A stretch of DNA of 11,987 nucleotides from JBLNBQ01 sp050260095 (GCA_050260095.1 JBLNBQ010000001.1:1-11987), one strand, 5' to 3'; shown: positions 1-5,688, counted from the first letter of the stretch. The notes: generated by a model from the sequence alone, not told the origin. Made by a program: numbers and translations.

Positions 1-1165
1 GGGGGTCAGTCCGGTACTGCCCTTTGCCGAGGGGGATTCGAACGTGGCTCGCCACTCTTCGGCCCTTGTGATACACCTCAACTGTCCGAAAGCTCACCCG
101 AACATCCACGTGCTCCCCGACGAGCTGGTAGGGGACACTGTAGAAGTTCCGGTCCACGTCGATGTGGTAATCGATGCTCACCTTCGCCTTCTTCCACTGA
201 GCGAACTCATAGGGTTCGGCGGGCAGGGGCCCCAGGGCCGGCTTTTCGAGAGACTCAAAGAGCTTTTGGCGGGATCCGTCGAGCTTCTTGAAAGGCCGCC
301 CGTTCAGCTCCTCAAGCAGCGGCTGGATGGCGCGGTTTAGCTCATCGAGGCTGTGGAACGTCTGGTGACGCAGTCGGGCGATGATCCAGCGCTCGGCGAT
401 CTGAACCGCCACCTCAACCTTCGCCTTGTCCCTGGGCTTCCTCGGCCGGGCGGGGATGATGGCTGTCCCATAGTGAGCCGCCATCTCCTGGTAAGTCCGG
501 TTTAGCTCCGGCTCATACCAGCAGGAACGCTTCACGGCGGTCTTGGGGTTGTCCGGCACGACGTATTCCGCCACACCCCCGAAGTATGCGAAAGACCGGC
601 AGTGACCGCCGATCCAGGAGGCCAAGTCCTGGTTCCAGTGGGCCTCGGCGTAGGTGTAGTTGCTCGCACCGAGAACGGAGACGAAAAGCAGGGCCTCGTG
701 AATCTCTCCGGTCCCGCGATCGATGATCGGGATGGTCTTGCCGGCGTAGTCGACAAGCATCTTCTCGCCGGCGCGGTAGTTTTGGCGCAGAACAACATCG
801 ACCGTCTTCTGCCAGCGGCGATAGTGCTCGCAGAACTGCGAGTATTGATAGCCTGTGGGGTGGTCCTGCTTGTACTCCATCCACAGAAGCTCCAGGGTGA
901 CGCCCTTCTTGCTCAACTCTTGGCGAACATATGCCCAGTCCGGCTCAGGACGGGTGCGGGGGCGACCCTGGTTGCCGCTGTAGAGCAGCCGTTCCAGCTC
1001 CGCCTCGTCCAAATCGTCCGGCAAGGGCCACCCTAGCCCCGCCGCCTCGGCGCGGCGGAACACCTCGCTCGCCGTACTGGGGGCGACATGGAGGCTAGCG
1101 GCCACTTGCCGCATGGTGAGCCCCAGCTCGTGGTGAAGGCGCAGGGCCTCCTTGATCGTGCGCAT
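1..1165 (-). CDS. istA: IS21 family transposase IstA (partial, C-terminus beyond window)
   Basis: DDE transposase that cuts and joins the IS21 ends, working with the IstB ATPase. 388 codons are visible of a protein usually near 500. Residues 1-40 form a helix-turn-helix (KEALRLHHELGLTMRQVAAS and on). The RNase H-fold core shows D139 (VDYAGKT), D205 (VPDNPKTAVK) and E251 (DKAKVEVAVQ), correctly ordered and spaced for a DDE triad. The tail ends in IPLGKGQYRTDP, like the IS21 region before the C-terminal domain. The ATG at 1165 is chosen because AGGAGG lies six bases upstream; an in-frame ATG at 1186 is less well placed. The frame is open throughout, so this copy may be functional. No IstB is visible because the element leaves the window. 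Confidence 0.93.
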   Translation of the reverse strand, partial: MRTIKEALRLHHELGLTMRQVAASLHVAPSTASEVFRRAEAAGLGWPLPDDLDEAELERLLYSGNQGRPRTRPEPDWAYVRQELSKKGVTLELLWMEYKQDHPTGYQYSQFCEHYRRWQKTVDVVLRQNYRAGEKMLVDYAGKTIPIIDRGTGEIHEALLFVSVLGASNYTYAEAHWNQDLASWIGGHCRSFAYFGGVAEYVVPDNPKTAVKRSCWYEPELNRTYQEMAAHYGTAIIPARPRKPRDKAKVEVAVQIAERWIIARLRHQTFHSLDELNRAIQPLLEELNGRPFKKLDGSRQKLFESLEKPALGPLPAEPYEFAQWKKAKVSIDYHIDVDRNFYSVPYQLVGEHVDVRVSFRTVEVYHKGRRVASHVRIPLGKGQYRTDP

Positions 1166-1200
1166 GGATAACCTCCTTCGGGCCATCTCTCAGTCCTCCC

Positions 1201-1243
1201 CTGATGCTGCTGCATCAGAGTTGGAGACGGGGACGGCCGTCCC
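1201..1243 (-). repeat. Two perfect hairpins in the istA leader
   Basis: Positions 1201-1218 form a 7-bp perfect stem with a 4-base loop (CTGATGC / TGCT / GCATCAG). Positions 1230-1243 are a perfect 14-bp palindrome (GGGACGGCCGTCCC). Both lie between the IS end repeats and the istA ribosome binding site, within 80 bases of the start codon. Neither is followed by a T run, so they are not classic terminators. Leader hairpins in insertion sequences can shield the transposase from read-through transcription; that role here is inference. Confidence 0.6.
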
Positions 1244-1282
1244 TTCAGCCAGGTGGTTTCCAGCGCCTCTACTTCCCTGCGG

Positions 1283-1396
1283 GTGTTCGAGATTTATCGG
1301 AATAGGTGTTCGGGATTTTCCGGAATCAGTGTTCGGCTTCAAGCCGGAAGAGGTGTTCGGGATTTATCGGAACGGGTGTTCGATTTGGTCCGGAAT
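1283..1396 (-). repeat. Five tandem IS21 end repeats, 23-24 bp period
   Basis: Copies of about 21 bp start at 1283, 1306, 1329, 1353 and 1376, each with consensus GTGTTCG-N7-YCGGAA (plus strand). They share outer blocks GTGTTCG and CGGAA with variable centres. Copy 3 (1329-1349) is almost a perfect dyad around TTCGGCTT/AAGCCGGAA. In IS21 elements such terminal repeats are transposase binding sites; the 23-24 bp period is about two helical turns, so all copies would face the same side of the DNA. Five copies at one end is more than the two or three often described. Confidence 0.88.
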
Positions 1397-1589
1397 CCGC
1401 ATCGAACTCCCTTTTCAAAAGCCCCATGAGCTTCTTTTCTTGTTCCTCTGAGAGCGGGATGTCCGTCTCGTAGGACAGCTGCCCTCTGTCATCCCGAGTA
1501 GCCGTCACCTGGAATTCGGGGCTGTCGTAGATGATGATCGAGAACTTCCTGGTCTCCAAGGTGCTCATTCCTTTCAGCGCCTCGTTCAT
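1326..1589 (-). pseudogene. Small unknown cargo protein, truncated by the IS21 insertion
   Basis: The present 87-codon frame is a hybrid. Codons from the start to about FDA (1589 down to ~1402) belong to an unrecognised protein with alternating hydrophobic and polar residues (KFSIIIYDSPEFQVTA, then a basic helix EEQEKKLMGLLKREF). The remaining ~25 codons are read from the IS21 end repeats (PVPINPEHLFRLEAEH) and are not native. The native C-terminus is lost, at least at this locus. Two starts are possible: ATG 1589, eleven bases after the stop of the upstream TPR gene, or ATG 1568 (MSTLETRKF), with GAGG about eleven bases upstream. It is the last gene of the minus-strand cassette. No family is recognised. 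Confidence 0.6.
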
Positions 1590-1600
1590 CGTTTCACGCT

Positions 1601-2269
1601 TCAGAGGGTGAATCGTCTGCCGTCGCTCCCAGTCAGCCCAACCTCAGCGGCGAGCTGCTTGATCTCCTTGTAGTTGACGTCTTCGGCGTAGACCTTAGCA
1701 AGTTGGGTCTTTGCCTTCGCCTTCTGGCCGGCCTTCAGGTAGGCGACCCCGAGCCAATACTTCGCCTCGATGACCTGCGGGTCCATCTTGCGCTTGTTGA
1801 CCGGTCCCTGCTTCAAGGTCTCGATGGCTAGGTCGAGTTGGCCTTTCTCCATGAAGCATCGCCCGAGGAGAATGATCCGCTGCTCCTCAGCGACGGTACC
1901 GGCGGCACTTTGGAGCATGGGAATCGCCCTATCGAGGTCGTATGCGCCGGCGTAGATTTCCCCCAGCACCGCCCGGACATCGGGGGTGTCCTCCAGCGTC
2001 AGCCACTTCTCGGCGTAGATGACTGCCGTGGCGTACTCCTTTTTGTCGTTGAGAGCGAAGGTCAGCGTCCTGAGCGTAGAGACACGGCCAGGAACGAGTG
2101 GTTGAGCCTCCTCAAGTATGCCAATCGCCCGGTCGACCTCCCGATTCTCGTAAACCTCCGTGCCCCAACGGTCCAGGTAGTCTCCGAGCGTTTCCCTAAA
2201 GACCGGCGAGTCCGGTCTGCTGGCCAGAAGGCTTCTCAGGAAGTCAGCTCCGCCAGCTACGTCCCCCAT
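1601..2269 (-). CDS. TPR-repeat protein, C-terminal part of a frameshifted DUF4236-TPR protein
   Basis: 222 codons of helical repeats typical of tetratricopeptide motifs: W/L-G/A-A patterns such as EYATAVIYAEKWL, YDLDRAIPMLQSAAG, GQLDLAIETLKQGP and YWLGVAYLKAGQKAKAKTQL. TPR arrays are protein-docking scaffolds. The ATG at 2269 has no ribosome binding site and lies inside the coding region of the upstream frame. Reading back in this frame gives HQTYFK directly before the ATG, which continues the repeat naturally after SLILKAF of the upstream frame. One missing base near 2275 therefore splits what was one gene from 2826 to 1601. Alternatives are an assembly error or, less likely, a programmed frameshift. 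This half is probably not translated alone. Confidence 0.75.
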   Translation of the reverse strand: MGDVAGGADFLRSLLASRPDSPVFRETLGDYLDRWGTEVYENREVDRAIGILEEAQPLVPGRVSTLRTLTFALNDKKEYATAVIYAEKWLTLEDTPDVRAVLGEIYAGAYDLDRAIPMLQSAAGTVAEEQRIILLGRCFMEKGQLDLAIETLKQGPVNKRKMDPQVIEAKYWLGVAYLKAGQKAKAKTQLAKVYAEDVNYKEIKQLAAEVGLTGSDGRRFTL

Positions 2270-2826
2270 CTTGAAGTAGGTCTGGTGAACGCCTTGAGGA
2301 TAAGTGAGTTTTCGGGATCAGCTTCTTGGGCCTTCTTGAGGTAGCGCAGCTCGTCAGCCCACTGCTTCTGATTAAGAGGGTTGATGGCCTTGTTGAACGC
2401 CAACTTCCAGGCGACAGTGGGCTTCCGGGCCTCGTAATGGTTCCAGATGAGACTGCCGACGACCACAGCCAGCCCGAGCGGGGACCAGGCGAGCAGGATA
2501 ATCCCGATCACCACGCCCCAGTTCCCGGGTCGGGAGACCGCTACCCGGAAGAACCGGTCACTGGCCGGCCCCTCTTCGTACGAGGGCGAGTACGCCATGT
2601 AGGATGGGGTTGCCTTGCGACCGCTCTTACGACCGCTGCTCCTCCAGCCTGACTGACTGACCCACGACATTCCCGTGCCGGGAATGGACAGCGTGCTTCT
2701 TGCACCCCTCGGCCCTACGCTGAAGGTAGCGCCCTTTCTACCGACGCTCAGGCCAAGACCACTCTTGCTGACATTGATGCGCATTCCCTTGCCCAGACGT
2801 ATGCTCTTGCGAAAGCGGAAACCCAT
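2257..2826 (-). CDS. DUF4236 membrane protein, N-terminal part of a frameshifted DUF4236-TPR protein
   Basis: Residues 1-54 are a DUF4236 domain: MGFRFRKSIRLGKGMRINVS, then KSGLGLSVG and TFSVGPRGARSTLSIPGTGMSW, a glycine-rich beta domain of unknown function usually found at protein N-termini. Residues ~103-128 are one strong transmembrane helix (VVIGIILLAWSPLGLAVVVG). Residues ~140-180 begin the TPR region (YLKKAQEADPENSLILKAF). The ATG at 2826 has GGAAGGAG seven bases upstream and gives the standard domain start; a longer in-frame ATG at 2922 would overlap the upstream gene and adds low-complexity residues. After SLILKAF the frame runs into TRPTSRWGT and stops, while the next frame continues the TPR. 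An added T in GCGTTCACC would restore one ~410-residue protein. Confidence 0.8.
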   Translation of the reverse strand: MGFRFRKSIRLGKGMRINVSKSGLGLSVGRKGATFSVGPRGARSTLSIPGTGMSWVSQSGWRSSGRKSGRKATPSYMAYSPSYEEGPASDRFFRVAVSRPGNWGVVIGIILLAWSPLGLAVVVGSLIWNHYEARKPTVAWKLAFNKAINPLNQKQWADELRYLKKAQEADPENSLILKAFTRPTSRWGT

Positions 2827-2852
2827 GCCCAGGCTCCTTCCTCTGTGGCCTC

Positions 2853-3497
2853 CTACCCAAGATCGTAAACCTTCGGACCCGCAAACCTGCCCTCCAGACC
2901 CGACCCTTCCGGCACCACCCAATAGACCTCGACGGGGCAGTCGAAGTAGCGGGCCAGCACGAGAAGGCCCCAGCGTTCAGCTTTGGTCCTGAACTTCTCG
3001 TTGTAGTCGAGGTCATCTGCGAAAGTGACTTTGCCGTCCTTCGCCTTGACGAGCTTGGCCTCAGCGAATCTGAGACCCGAGCCGTCCGGCTTCCAAGCCA
3101 TGATGTCCGGGGCGGTGAGCGGGCCAAGGAGTCGGTAGAGTTCACGCATCCCTACGACCCGATCTTGGCCGAGAGCAACCTTGAAGTGGCCTTGGTCGAA
3201 GCTCATCGCTCTAAGGTGAGCCTCGATGATCTGCTGAGTCCGGGGGTACTTCTGGTCCAGATTGACTCCGAAGGCATCAAAATCGTGATGTGCCCAGTGC
3301 AGCTTCAACTCTTCCTCAAAGTAGCGCCCGACCACGGCCTCGGCGTAGCCACCAGCGCCGTGCGGGACAGGGTTCTTCTCGGTCGCACCCTTCTCCCGGC
3401 AGCGATGGTCTGAGCACCAATCCCGTTCGCCCCGTTCCCAGGCTTCAAGCTCCTCGGGGCGGTAGGCCAAGACTCTACGGTCAATCTCAAGTCGCAT
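2853..3497 (-). CDS. PD-(D/E)XK nuclease-like protein
   Basis: 214 residues. The core has P130-D131 (LTAPDIMAWKPDG) followed by E146-A-K148 (LRFAEAKLV), the order and spacing of a PD-(D/E)XK nuclease site. The acidic helix AEAVVGRYFEEEL (52-64) could supply the upstream glutamate. The end, KAERWGLLVLARYFDCPVEV, resembles the helix-strand after the catalytic lysine in VRR-NUC and resolvase-like nucleases. Two cysteines (C28, C33) sit near the N-terminus. The chosen ATG at 3497 lies one base after the upstream gene's TAG, so the two are probably translationally coupled; GGGGAGG is about 15 bases upstream. The DUF4236-TPR gene starts 26 bases downstream. The fold call rests on motif and order; substrate is unknown, and VRR-NUC membership is a guess. 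Confidence 0.65.
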   Translation of the reverse strand: MRLEIDRRVLAYRPEELEAWERGERDWCSDHRCREKGATEKNPVPHGAGGYAEAVVGRYFEEELKLHWAHHDFDAFGVNLDQKYPRTQQIIEAHLRAMSFDQGHFKVALGQDRVVGMRELYRLLGPLTAPDIMAWKPDGSGLRFAEAKLVKAKDGKVTFADDLDYNEKFRTKAERWGLLVLARYFDCPVEVYWVVPEGSGLEGRFAGPKVYDLG

Positions 3498-3498
3498 C

Positions 3499-3822
3499 CT
3501 ACTTAAGTTCAACCTCCCCACCGCTGCGCTCCTCGCCGGCCTCCTCCTCAATGACCTCGTTCAGTCGCCGGATGAGCCGGTTCAGGAGCTTCCTGGTCTT
3601 CAGAAAGCCGTCCAGCATGACCTTTCGGTTCTCCCCCCACGTCGGAAACCAGGCTCTGGCCAGCTCTTGGGTTACGTCGTTGTGCATTTGAGCGAGGAGC
3701 TGGGTCCGCTCCTCCCTCTCTCGATCGGCCTGCTCCCTGGCCCGGCGGGCTTCCTCCTCGGCCCATTTTTGCTCCCGGCGGGCCTCACGTTCCTCCGTAG
3801 TCATCTTCGACGGTGTGCCCAT
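3499..3822 (-). CDS. Small charged helical (coiled-coil) protein of unknown function
   Basis: 107 residues. The N-terminal half is almost only Glu, Arg, Ala and Gln (EREARREQKWAEEEARRARE and on), a long charged helix likely to be a coiled coil or single alpha-helix. The middle has a distinct aromatic patch (ELARAWFPTWGENRKVMLDG), then another amphipathic helix (LLNRLIRRLNEVIEEEAGEE). No domain is recognised. GAAGGAGG lies ten bases before the ATG at 3822. The stop at 3499-3501 sits one base before the start of the nuclease-like gene, so the two products are likely made together and may interact. The upstream DUF4145 gene ends 87 bases away. Confidence 0.7.
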   Translation of the reverse strand: MGTPSKMTTEEREARREQKWAEEEARRAREQADREREERTQLLAQMHNDVTQELARAWFPTWGENRKVMLDGFLKTRKLLNRLIRRLNEVIEEEAGEERSGGEVELK

Positions 3823-3909
3823 GATGGGGCGGCCTCCTTCGGGATAGACTTCGGACTGCTCAGAACGGCTCCACTAAGGCCTTGCGATAGTGGAGCTGCT
3901 GCGAGGCAT

Positions 3910-4635
3910 TTACTTACCATTGGGCATACCGGCCATGATGGCGTCGAAGTCGACGGCGTTCTCCACGAAGTTGACGGTCAAGTGGATGAGATGCTTCAGG
4001 TCTTCGAGGTCACGGTCTTGCCACTTACGAACATAATGGGTCTCGTCGTTCCCAAGCCACGCCGCCCGCTCGGCGACCTTCTTGATGCGCTCATCCTCGA
4101 CAAACTTTCCGATGCACGGGCCAAGTTGCACATCCTTGACCTGCTCCTGCTTGGGCGGGTCGTCCTTGAAGGCGTGTTGGATGAGGAAGTCCTTAACAAG
4201 GAACTCCAACGCCTTGCGGTAGCCCGGGCCGCAGATAAGCAGATACCCGTTGGCCTCTGCCTGCTGGGCCTGGCGGTAGATGCGGCAGAACATGGGTGAT
4301 AGGGACGAGATGGTTTGGCTGAACTGCCGGACTTCGACGCAGGACGGTCTGGCAGCACCGGCCAACCATCCGTGGTACTCGTGGTCCAGAGCGCAGCGAT
4401 ATTCCGCAAAGAACACGGAGCGGCATTTCTGGCTCGGGCATCTGAAGACGGCCTGCAACTTGTGGGAGTGGGGATCGTGGATGTTGCGGTCCGGGAGGTC
4501 ATCGAGGAAGGCCGTCACGAAGCGAGGCGTGCCGACCCTCTTGCAGATGGGGCAGTCATCCGGGTAGCGGTCGAGCTTCACCGGAACTTGCGTGCCGTCT
4601 GCCATGCAGGCGGAGATAGGGAGCCAGGTCCTCAT
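3910..4635 (-). CDS. Zinc-ribbon DUF4145 domain protein
   Basis: 241 residues in two parts. Residues 28-71 carry a zinc ribbon, CPIC (28-31) and CPSQKC (66-71). Residues ~137-225 match the DUF4145 pattern: a helix YRKALEFLVKDFLI (139-152), a short acidic stretch ending IGKFVEDERI, the signature WLGNDETHY (G195-N196-D197, H200), then DLEDLKHLIHLTVNFVEN. DUF4145 is helical and often sits beside or inside restriction and other defence proteins; I recall it being grouped with HEPN-like folds, which should be checked. The ATG at 4635 has AAGGTGG about eleven bases upstream; a second ATG at 4605 has no such site. First gene of the cassette, nearest the attachment site. Catalytic activity cannot be read from the sequence. 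Confidence 0.75.
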   Translation of the reverse strand: MRTWLPISACMADGTQVPVKLDRYPDDCPICKRVGTPRFVTAFLDDLPDRNIHDPHSHKLQAVFRCPSQKCRSVFFAEYRCALDHEYHGWLAGAARPSCVEVRQFSQTISSLSPMFCRIYRQAQQAEANGYLLICGPGYRKALEFLVKDFLIQHAFKDDPPKQEQVKDVQLGPCIGKFVEDERIKKVAERAAWLGNDETHYVRKWQDRDLEDLKHLIHLTVNFVENAVDFDAIMAGMPNGK

Positions 4636-4871
4636 GCTCTACAACACCACCTTCTCGTGAGCACGCCTCCCACGATTGGAGCTACAGCTCAGAACCGATT
4701 ACTCCGAAACTTGGTTCTGCGTATTGGAGACCGTTCCCTGCCGTTCGCCGCCCCGCAACGGCGTCGCCTGACGGATTGGTTGACACATTCGACCGGCAGT
4801 GGTATGTGCGGAAAGCATTCTGGAAGGGCATCTGGCCGGAATGTGACCTGGGCACGATCTGGGCACAGTAG
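4620..4871 (+). pseudogene. Possible C-terminal remnant of a gene (integrase?) next to the attachment site
   Basis: The plus frame from the stop at 4617 to the TAG at 4869-4871 is open for 83 codons. Its last third has protein-like composition (FDRQWYVRKAFWKGIWPECD, then LGTIWAQ and stop), with third positions rich in G or C. It has no plausible start or ribosome binding site, so if real it is a broken gene's tail. A position 110 bases from a tRNA attachment fragment would suit the C-terminus of an integrase, but no tyrosine-recombinase catalytic motif (R..HxxR..Y) is present, so this is a weak inference. It could be a chance open frame in GC-rich DNA. Confidence 0.22.
4690..4719. repeat. Inverted repeat CAGAACC / GGTTCTG upstream of the cargo operon
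   Basis: A perfect 7-bp inverted repeat, CAGAACC at 4690-4696 and GGTTCTG at 4713-4719, with a 16-base spacer. It lies 55-84 bases upstream of the DUF4145 start, where an operator would be expected; half-site centres are 23 bp apart, about two helical turns. It could also be a recombinase or excisionase arm site because it is near the attachment site. No regulator gene is visible in the window. Confidence 0.4.
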
Positions 4872-4980
4872 GGGTCGAAATGACCGTCATGACGATGCCG
4901 GCGCAACGTTGACAAGTCACATACCTGTGTTAGACGAGCTGCGATCCACGAAAAACGTCAAGAAGGCGGGTATCTGCCCT

Positions 4981-5025
4981 CTCGTAATGAGCAGGTCGCC
5001 GGTTCGAATCCGGCCATCGGCTCCA
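4981..5025 (+). tRNA. tRNA-Thr(CGT) 3' fragment; attachment site (attR-like)
   Basis: The 45 bases fit positions 32-76 of a tRNA: anticodon loop CTCGTAA (U33, anticodon CGT, A37), stem half TGAGC, variable AGGTC, T-arm GCCGG-TTCGAAT-CCGGC, acceptor half CATCGGC, discriminator T and encoded CCA. The 5' half is absent: the preceding 31 bases have no GCCGATG acceptor strand and no D-arm, and the upstream bases GCCCT pair only 3 of 5 with the anticodon stem. It is not a functional tRNA. Homology starting in the anticodon loop is a common crossover position for tyrosine integrases. A terminator follows at once, so the right-hand side keeps the tRNA's original downstream DNA, and the element lies to the left with the intact tRNA at its other end. 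Confidence 0.85.
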
Positions 5026-5040
5026 AAAAGATGCAGGTAC

Positions 5041-5074
5041 GGCGGGGGTTGAGGCCCTCGCCGTTTTCGTTTTG
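5041..5074 (+). terminator. Rho-independent terminator behind the tRNA fragment
   Basis: An 8-bp stem (GGCGGGGG with CCCTCGCC, one G-T pair), 6-base loop, then GTTTTCGTTTT. It begins 15 bases after the CCA end, as expected for the terminator of the original tRNA gene, and supports the view that DNA right of 5025 is the ancestral chromosome. Confidence 0.78.
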
Positions 5075-5169
5075 GCGGAAGCGGTTGCGAAACGGTTGCG
5101 AGCCACCTTGGGCGGCCCAAGTAGCAGAGCGTTTGCGTGGGGAGGTCTGGGCGAAAAATGAGTACGAGC

Positions 5170-5688
5170 TCAGCCCGAAACCGGATGGTAGGACGGAGAG
5201 AGCGGCGTCCACCCCTTGAGTTCGCCGTACTCGGAGAGCCGCCGGAAGTAGCCGAGTTCCGTGCGCTTCATTTTGGTAAACATGTCCCGCAGTCGGTGGT
5301 TGGCTAGGGTGCGGAGCGCCCGGATGTGCTCTTCGATGAAGTCCGAAATGCCCCCGAGGACCCACTGGAAGATGAACTCGTCTCGGATGACCTCGGCGTT
5401 GGCCGGGGTGTTGACGCCCACCGGCGGTCGGGAGGGGAGCGGGATGCCCAGGAGCTTTAGCTCGTTCTCCAGCTCCGTGATTTCTCCGTCGAGGATCTTC
5501 TTCCCGGCGGCCAGGATGGCTTTCCAGTCCGGGTCATTGGCGTAGTTCTCGAAGATGTCGTTCATCTCCCGGATCTGGTAGCGAAGTACCAGCCCGTTCC
5601 AGAGGTAGTAGACCTCCCCGCAGTTCACCGTCTCCTGCATCTGGGTGGTCGTCGTTGTGCCCAGCAGGCGGTCCACGATTCCCGGCAT
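5170..5688 (-). CDS. DUF3231 family protein (second of a tandem pair)
   Basis: 172 residues, full length for a single-domain DUF3231 protein, a helical (ferritin-like bundle) family found mostly in spore-forming Bacillota; function not established. Family features seen: GEVYYLWNGLVLRYQIREMN near the N-terminus, a long helix with DWKAILAAGKKILDGEITEL, the linker LGIPLPSRPP, and the C-terminal GELKGWTPLSPSY like the usual KGW-PPP ending. It is clearly paralogous to the gene upstream, sharing start MP-V/I-D-LLGT and the same domain order. The two genes are 13 bases apart, and AAAGGAG overlaps the upstream stop, so they form an operon and may be translationally coupled. No signal peptide or membrane helix. 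Confidence 0.85.
   Translation of the reverse strand: MPGIVDRLLGTTTTTQMQETVNCGEVYYLWNGLVLRYQIREMNDIFENYANDPDWKAILAAGKKILDGEITELENELKLLGIPLPSRPPVGVNTPANAEVIRDEFIFQWVLGGISDFIEEHIRALRTLANHRLRDMFTKMKRTELGYFRRLSEYGELKGWTPLSPSYHPVSG

Larger units (their letters stand above)
1..1401 (-). mobile_element. IS21-family insertion sequence, left end, open at window edge
   Basis: An IstA transposase gene is preceded, on its upstream side, by an array of five related ~21-bp repeats, the usual arrangement of the multi-repeat ends of IS21 elements. The outermost repeat is followed by ccgca at 1397-1401, so on the coding strand the element would begin TG, matching the CA/TG termini of the family. DNA beyond 1401 changes to an unrelated minus-strand gene that is interrupted there. 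The rest of istA, the istB helper ATPase gene and the other end lie beyond position 1, so the target duplication cannot be checked. The end position is inferred from the terminal dinucleotide and could be off by a few bases. Confidence 0.88.
4636..5169. other. Non-coding junction between cargo operon and DUF3231 operon
   Basis: 534 bases with no convincing complete gene. In order it holds: a 7-bp inverted repeat with 16-base spacer (4690-4719), a possible gene remnant ending at 4871, a direct repeat CTGGGCAC at 4848 and 4859, a dyad ATGAC-C-GTCAT (4880-4890), the tRNA-Thr 3' fragment (4981-5025), a Rho-independent terminator (5041-5074), a direct repeat CGGTTGCGA at 5082 and 5093, and a 6-bp hairpin CTTGGG-CGG-CCCAAG (5107-5121). 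The last lies downstream of the DUF3231 genes but has no T run. The promoter of the cargo operon should lie just upstream of 4635, but no clear -35/-10 pair is visible. Confidence 0.75.

Noticed and set aside
1283..1396. A CRISPR array
   Set aside because: Five repeats have only 2-3 bases between them and variable centres, with no spacers or cas genes; they match IS21 end repeats upstream of istA.
3305..4502. Several overlapping frames on both strands across the cargo genes
   Set aside because: They are out-of-frame shadows lacking ribosome binding sites and protein-like composition.
4950..5025. A complete tRNA gene
   Set aside because: Only the part from anticodon loop to CCA fits. The 5' acceptor strand and D-arm are missing and the anticodon stem does not close.
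5107..5121. A terminator for the DUF3231 operon
   Set aside because: The CTTGGG/CCCAAG hairpin has no T run on the minus strand, so it is recorded only as a hairpin.
4917..5365. Minus-strand frames containing GADGRIRTGDLLIT and MAGFEPATCSLRE
   Set aside because: These peptides are the antisense translation of a tRNA 3' end, a well-known source of spurious database proteins. They confirm the tRNA fragment but are not genes.
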